41,170 nt of DNA from assembly GCA_017991895.1 (NCBI GenBank), contig JAGOPR010000007.1:1-41170 (forward strand), written 5' to 3'. This DNA comes from Minisyncoccota bacterium. GTDB lineage: Bacteria; Patescibacteriota; Minisyncoccia; Phycocordibacterales; UBA9973. Below are positions 36,707 through 41,170 of this stretch, one piece after another; the first letter of the stretch is position 1, and every line of letters begins with the position of its first letter. A program made the translations under genes and the position numbers. Below the pieces are notes generated by a model, which saw only the letters and a program-made list of their open reading frames with translations, did not search any database and was not told the origin of the DNA.

Positions 36707-38440
36707 ATGACACCTTTTATCGAAGAACTTATTAAACAGGGAGTTATATCAAACGATAAAGTTGATGAGCTTCTTTCTGTTGCAACTGAAAAGTTTAACG
36801 GAAATATTGAAGAGGCGCTTATTTCAGGTGGAGTATCTGAAGAGGCTATTTTAGATGTAAAGAGCATGTATTACGGGCTACCGAAGAAAAAGGTAGATCC
36901 AAAAACAATTGGTAGTGAGCTATTTAAATATATTCCAGAAGATTCTGCTGAGCATTACCACTTTGTTCCAATTGGAATGGAAGACAGTACTCTTCTTGTT
37001 GGAATGGCGAGTCCAGATGATATTCAAGCTACCGACGCTCTACGTTTTATTGCTGAGAAGCATGGGATACCGTTTAAAATTTTTCTAATCACCGAATCTT
37101 CGTATAAGACTATAATGCAGGGCTATCGAGGTCTTTCTGGTACTGTCGATCAGGCGCTTTCTGAGCTTGATGCTGAAATCGAAAAGGCCAATGAGGTTAC
37201 TATAGACGATACAAAAAATATTCAAGAGCGTTTGAAGCCGGGGGAAGAAGAAAAGATTGTTGAAGAGGCGCCGATAATCAAAATCGTTGCGGTTATTTTG
37301 AATAATGCAACGGAGGGAAATGCTTCTGACATACATATTGAAAATACAGGGGATAAGGTTAAAGTGCGTTTTCGTGTGGACGGACAGCTTCATACATCTA
37401 TTATTCTTCCGGTAAATGTTTACGCTGGAGTAATCGCGCGTATAAAAATTCTTGCGAAGATGCGTCTTGATGAAAAGCGTAAACCACAAGACGGGGGATT
37501 TTCTGCAAAGATTGCTGGACGTAAAATTGATTTTCGTGTATCTACTCTTCCTTCGTACTACGGAGAAAAGGTTGTGATGCGTATTTTGGATAGTGAGAAG
37601 GGCGTGAAGTCTCTAGACCAACTAGGGCTCTCTCCCCAATATCTTCAGATGGTGCGAGATGCACTTGCTCGACCATACGGATTGATACTAATTACGGGTC
37701 CAACAGGATCTGGTAAATCAACTACACTTTATTCTGTACTAAATGAGCTTGATCGTGAAAGTTCAAACGTTGTTTCGCTTGAGGATCCAGTGGAATATCA
37801 CATTCCTGATGTAAACCAGTCGCAGGTGATGCCAGAAATCGGCTACACATTTGCTTCAGGACTGCGCTCAATTCTTCGTCAGGACCCAGACATAATAATG
37901 GTGGGAGAAATTCGTGATGCTGAAACAGCACAGCTTGCAATTCAAGCGGCGCTTACTGGTCACCTTGTCTTTTCTACGCTTCACACAAACAACGCAATCG
38001 GTGTTATTCCGCGTCTTATAGACATGGGTATCGACCCGTACCTTATTGCTCCAGTGCTTGTGCTTTCAATCGCGCAACGTCTTGCTCGCATGAGCTGTGC
38101 CTCTTCTGTACGCCCAACAGCAAATCAGTCGGCTCTTCGTGAGATGAGCGAGAAGCAATTTGCTGATCTACCAGCGGAATTTAAGGCAAAGCTTCCACTT
38201 ACGGGTGATTTTACAGAGGCAGTCCCATCGGCAGAGTGTCCTGTGGGAACCCGCGGGCGTATGGCGATATTTGAGATGTATCCGACAGACCCTGACTTGC
38301 AGGCTTTAATACTTAGAAAGCCCGTAGATACTGAGATTTATAAGCTTATTCGAGCAAAAGGGTTTATTACCATGCGCGAGAATGCCATACTAAAGTGTAT
38401 TGAAGGAAAGATACCTTTTCAAGAGATCTATAATTTGTAG
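36707..38440 (+). CDS. pilB: Type IV pilus extension ATPase PilB
   Basis: 577-aa secretion-type ATPase (GspE/PilB). N-terminal MshEN-like domain (about 1-140), then the core: a conserved ASDIHIE motif, Walker A GPTGSGKS (331-338), the Asp box LEDPVEYHIPDVNQSQ, Walker B IIMVGEIRDAETA and the His box TGHLVFSTLHTN. It powers pilus assembly. The usual four-cysteine zinc site near the C-terminus is degraded: only C in MSCAS and C in AECPVGTRGR remain and the spacing segment is Pro/Ala-rich instead. Its start follows the palindrome pair. Confidence 0.94.
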   Translation: MTPFIEELIKQGVISNDKVDELLSVATEKFNGNIEEALISGGVSEEAILDVKSMYYGLPKKKVDPKTIGSELFKYIPEDSAEHYHFVPIGMEDSTLLVGMASPDDIQATDALRFIAEKHGIPFKIFLITESSYKTIMQGYRGLSGTVDQALSELDAEIEKANEVTIDDTKNIQERLKPGEEEKIVEEAPIIKIVAVILNNATEGNASDIHIENTGDKVKVRFRVDGQLHTSIILPVNVYAGVIARIKILAKMRLDEKRKPQDGGFSAKIAGRKIDFRVSTLPSYYGEKVVMRILDSEKGVKSLDQLGLSPQYLQMVRDALARPYGLILITGPTGSGKSTTLYSVLNELDRESSNVVSLEDPVEYHIPDVNQSQVMPEIGYTFASGLRSILRQDPDIIMVGEIRDAETAQLAIQAALTGHLVFSTLHTNNAIGVIPRLIDMGIDPYLIAPVLVLSIAQRLARMSCASSVRPTANQSALREMSEKQFADLPAEFKAKLPLTGDFTEAVPSAECPVGTRGRMAIFEMYPTDPDLQALILRKPVDTEIYKLIRAKGFITMRENAILKCIEGKIPFQEIYNL

Positions 38441-38501
38441 CTACCTTGACTGTTGCTAGGGTGGTATACTATTTAGGCAGTACAGAATATAAATAACCTA
38501 T

Positions 38502-38885
38502 ATGCAAAACAAAAAGATACTTATAGTTGATGACGACGTTTTTTTGCTCGACATGTATGCACTCAAATTTTCTCAGGGTGGATTTGATGTCACTACCGCA
38601 CTAGGTGCTCTCCCAGCACTCGAGAAACTCCGTGGGGGGTTTGTTCCTGAAGTAATACTTTTAGATATCGTAATGCCCGTTGTTGACGGGTTTGAGTTTT
38701 TAGAAAAAATGAAGGAAGAGAAACTTGCAGAGAAAGCTGTACGTATTGTTCTATCAAACCGTGGTCAAGAAGCAGATATCAAGCGTGGTACTGATCTCGG
38801 AGCGGTGGGGTACATCGTCAAAGCTTCAACCACCCCAGCAGAAGTCATTGCACAAGTAACTGATATTATTAATAAACATAAATAA
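38502..38885 (+). CDS. Single-domain response regulator within the pilus cluster
   Basis: 127-aa receiver domain with D10-D11-D12, phosphoacceptor D55 in LLDIVMPVVDG, the VLSNRG switch region and a Lys in YIVKAS near 107. No output domain. Its place between pilB and pilT suggests it controls pilus activity by protein contact, as PilG/PilH-type receivers do in twitching bacteria; the cognate kinase is not in this cluster, though the soluble kinase at 14930-15679 is one candidate. Confidence 0.92.
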   Translation: MQNKKILIVDDDVFLLDMYALKFSQGGFDVTTALGALPALEKLRGGFVPEVILLDIVMPVVDGFEFLEKMKEEKLAEKAVRIVLSNRGQEADIKRGTDLGAVGYIVKASTTPAEVIAQVTDIINKHK

Positions 38886-38979
38886 ATATTAGAAAGTAGA
38901 AAATAGTAAATAGAAAGTAGGAACTTAAACACAAATGTACTCACTATTTTTTATTTTCTACTAACTATTTACTAGCTCC
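38886..38979. other. A/T-rich spacer with repeated words before pilT
   Basis: The spacer repeats the words TAGAAAGTAG, TAGAAAATAG and TAGTAAATAG on one side and contains ATTTTCTACTA and CTATTTACTA (complementary words) on the other, so several stems are possible. No ORF is seen. Confidence 0.5.
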
Positions 38980-40038
38980 ATGGATCCAAAACAACTTATC
39001 GAAGCGCTCGTTGATATAATTATAAAAGAAGGAGGCTCCGACCTGCATATTTCTGCAGGGCGTTTTCCGTCTATTCGCGTGGCTACACAGCTCATAACGC
39101 TCGTTAATCAAAAAAAGTGTACTCAAGAAGATCTTCTCGGGATGCTTAAGTCGATGGTGAGTCAAGAAAAGTATGATTACTTCATAAAAAACTTCGAAGT
39201 AGACTTTTCATACGAACATACTGATGGTACTCGCTTGCGCGGAAATGCTTTTTATCATAAAGGTGCAGTAGGTATGGCGCTTCGTGTTATTCCAAAAGTT
39301 AAGACTCTAGCTGAACTCAAGCTTCCAGAAGTACTCAAAGCTTTTGCGCGCAAGAAACAGGGATTTTTCCTTGTTGTGGGTCCAGTGGGACAAGGTAAAT
39401 CTACTACAATCTCAGCAATGGTGGAGTTTATAAATACGGAACGATCTGAGCACATTATGACGATCGAAGACCCTATCGAATATCTCTTTGTTGAGAAAAA
39501 TTCGATTATTGATCAGCGTGAAGTAGGTATCGACACAAAGGATTTTCAAAATGGTCTACATTCTATCTTCCGTGAAGATGCAAACGTAATCATGATTGGA
39601 GAGATGCGTTCTGCTGAAACAATTTCAACCGCTGTAACCGCGGCGGAAACAGGACACCTTGTGCTCTCGACTCTTCACACAAATACTGCAGCTCAGACCA
39701 TCGACCGTATTATAGATTCCTTCCCTGGTAGTCAGCAGGATCAGATTCGTAGCCAACTTGCGGAGTCGCTTCTAGGGGTTTTTTCACAGCGTCTTATTCC
39801 AAAAATTACTGGAGGGCTCGCGCTCGCATATGAGCTTCTCATAAACAATAACGCTGTATCAAACCTTATTCGTGAAAAGAGAACACACGAAATAGACGTT
39901 GTAATCGAAACAGGAAGTGAGAGTGGAATGATGGATATGAATCGTTCACTTCTAGACCTTGTGCGCGCAGGGGAGATAACAATGGAAAGTGCCTATACAT
40001 ATTCTACAAATCCGAAAGCACTCGAGAGATTGATGTAA
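38980..40038 (+). CDS. pilT: Type IV pilus retraction ATPase PilT
   Basis: 352-aa ATPase that disassembles the pilus. The N-terminal SDLHISAG motif, Walker A GPVGQGKS (134-141; the usual GPTGSGKS with V, Q), Asp box IEDPIEYLF, Walker B VIMIGEMRSAETI and His box TGHLVLSTLHTN. AIRNLIRE-like sequence is present as NAVSNLIREKRTHEI, the retraction-specific C-terminal motif. The presence of PilT implies a retractile pilus capable of twitching, adhesion or DNA uptake. Confidence 0.94.
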   Translation: MDPKQLIEALVDIIIKEGGSDLHISAGRFPSIRVATQLITLVNQKKCTQEDLLGMLKSMVSQEKYDYFIKNFEVDFSYEHTDGTRLRGNAFYHKGAVGMALRVIPKVKTLAELKLPEVLKAFARKKQGFFLVVGPVGQGKSTTISAMVEFINTERSEHIMTIEDPIEYLFVEKNSIIDQREVGIDTKDFQNGLHSIFREDANVIMIGEMRSAETISTAVTAAETGHLVLSTLHTNTAAQTIDRIIDSFPGSQQDQIRSQLAESLLGVFSQRLIPKITGGLALAYELLINNNAVSNLIREKRTHEIDVVIETGSESGMMDMNRSLLDLVRAGEITMESAYTYSTNPKALERLM

Positions 40039-40052
40039 CAATCACTCGAGTG

Positions 40053-40146
40053 CAGTATATTAGTAAGCTAACATACAAGAGTATAGACAGTCCAATATAT
40101 TTATATTTTTTTCTAATTTACTAATATACTAATTACTAATATACTG
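40053..40146. other. Long-range inverted repeat before pilC
   Basis: CAGTATATTAGTAA (40053-40066) and TTACTAATATACTG (40133-40146) are perfect 14-bp complements around a 66-base A/T-rich loop that repeats the word TACTAATATACTA. It ends six bases before the pilC start, so it could close the start region. Confidence 0.6.
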
Positions 40147-40151
40147 TTTAT

Positions 40152-41170
40152 ATGACATTCCACTACAAAGCAGTAACAAATACAGGCGAAAAAAAGGAAG
40201 GTGATATTGACGCGGCAAATAAAGACCTTGCCATCGCGGCACTTCAACGTCGTGGTTTTATTGTTGTTTCTATAAAGGGTGCGGAGGAAAAGTCTTTTCT
40301 CCAGCGTTCATTTTTTGAGAGTGTTCCGGAGAAAGATATCGTTATTGCTTCTCGTCAAATTTCAACACTTTTCGAGGCACAGGTCTCAGCACTTAAAGCA
40401 TTTACTTTGCTCGCCAACAATGCGGAGAATCCACTACTCAAGAGAAAGCTCTTGGAGGTTACAGACGATATCCAAGCGGGTATGTCTATTTCTAATGCAC
40501 TTGGAAAACATCAAGATGTTTTCTCTGACTTTTATGTAAACATGGTGAAGTCTGGGGAAGAATCCGGAAAACTTTCACAAGTTTTTGCATACCTTGCCGA
40601 CTATCTCGACCGTCAATACGAATTGAACGCAAAAACCAAGAATGCACTTATTTACCCAGGATTCGTTGTCGGAATATTCTTTGCTGTTATGACGCTCATG
40701 TTTACGATGGTTATTCCAAAACTTGGTGCAATCATTATGTCTTCTGGAACTGAAATTCCTATTTATACAAAAATAATTCTTGCGATCTCAGCCTTCTTCG
40801 TTGATTATGGTATTTTTGTACTTATTCTAATTGTTATCGGAGTAGCCTATGTATGGCGTTTGACTAAGACTGAAACAGGCAAGAACTATATCGACAATCT
40901 ACGCTTGTCTGTACCCGTTTTTGGTCCGCTTTATACAAAACTCTATCTTTCTCGAATCGCTGACAACATGGACACAATGCTTGCATCTGGAATCTCTATA
41001 GTGCGAGCACTTGAGATCACAAGTAAGGTGGTGGGAAGTAAGGTCTATCGTACGATCCTTGAAGACTGTACTGAACAAGTTAAGGCCGGAAAATCTTTCT
41101 CTGACGCACTCGCGAAACATCCACATGTACCACAGATCATGGTGCAGATGATGAAGGTTGGAGAAGAAAC
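40152..41170 (+). CDS. pilC: Type IV pilus inner-membrane platform protein PilC (partial)
   Basis: 339 codons visible; the frame is open at the right edge, so the 3' end is missing. It starts MTFHYKAVTNTGEKKEGDI, a normal GspF/PilC N-terminus, with LATAALQRRGF-type (IAALQRRGFIVVSI) sequence. Two T2SSF domains follow: the first with SRQISTLFEAQVSALKAFTL and MVKSGEESGKLSQVF, the second beginning near FGPLYTKLYLSRIADNMDTM. Membrane helices lie near residues 178-205 and 216-240. PilC connects the ATPases to the pilus fibre. Confidence 0.92.
   Translation, partial: MTFHYKAVTNTGEKKEGDIDAANKDLAIAALQRRGFIVVSIKGAEEKSFLQRSFFESVPEKDIVIASRQISTLFEAQVSALKAFTLLANNAENPLLKRKLLEVTDDIQAGMSISNALGKHQDVFSDFYVNMVKSGEESGKLSQVFAYLADYLDRQYELNAKTKNALIYPGFVVGIFFAVMTLMFTMVIPKLGAIIMSSGTEIPIYTKIILAISAFFVDYGIFVLILIVIGVAYVWRLTKTETGKNYIDNLRLSVPVFGPLYTKLYLSRIADNMDTMLASGISIVRALEITSKVVGSKVYRTILEDCTEQVKAGKSFSDALAKHPHVPQIMVQMMKVGEE

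Noticed and set aside
38886-38979. CRISPR-like repeated words before pilT
   Set aside because: The words are short, irregularly spaced and A/T-rich, without unique spacers of constant length; no cas genes are present.

Overview
This window looks like a chromosomal segment from a Candidatus Patescibacteria (CPR) bacterium, most likely a Parcubacteria lineage. The reasons are the small tightly packed genes, a CPR-style type IV pilus cluster (pilM-N-O-P-like-B-T-C), an archaeal-type PEP carboxylase, several hypothetical proteins of CPR character, and many genes whose -10 box sits only 6-9 bases before the start codon, so their transcripts would be leaderless. UGA is used as a normal stop (for example in the ATGA overlap at 6699-6702). 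The assignment rests on gene content and is an inference, not a phylogeny.

Layout. 1-3.3 kb: ftsH, a tRNA-Ile with anticodon UAU, and a DUF21/CBS membrane protein. 3.3-7.7 kb (minus strand): one compact operon that begins with a secreted-type protein carrying a Tat-like signal, continues with several proteins resembling tailed-phage structural proteins (one duplicated in tandem), and ends in tatC and tatA. 7.8-12.0 kb (plus): a divergent three-gene operon encoding a secreted dockerin protein and two membrane-anchored cohesin-like proteins. 12-18 kb: recG, a 49-aa small ORF, a response regulator and soluble histidine kinase, a two-domain nucleotidyltransferase, a broken XRE regulator beside a hypothetical gene, and two divergent serine tRNAs for AGY codons, one with an unusual ACU anticodon. 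18.3-31.6 kb: a secreted beta-propeller, an aminotransferase, PEP synthase, PEP carboxylase, fumarase, GtrA-like and other membrane proteins, an ATP-grasp ligase and a GH18-like secreted protein. 31.9 kb to the end: the type IV pilus cluster, interrupted by a small secreted protein gene and a DsbA-like oxidoreductase; pilC runs off the right edge.

How the parts fit. Much of the coding capacity concerns the cell surface: Tat export with phage-like proteins, a cohesin/dockerin pair system, a beta-propeller, a GH18-like protein, a thiol oxidoreductase and a pilus. Pyruvate, PEP, oxaloacetate and (through fumarase) malate/fumarate are connected by ppsA, ppcA and fumC.

The intergenic DNA is unusually structured. 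Two ~133-bp elements with inverted-repeat ends abut the start codons of the aminotransferase and pilM and contain a conserved micro-ORF. Another repeat family follows the stop codons of the aminotransferase and PEP carboxylase. A perfect 46-bp palindrome separates two divergent genes. A potential H-type pseudoknot lies in the 5' leader of the gene at 33.1-33.5 kb. No CRISPR array, rRNA, insertion sequence or replication origin was seen.
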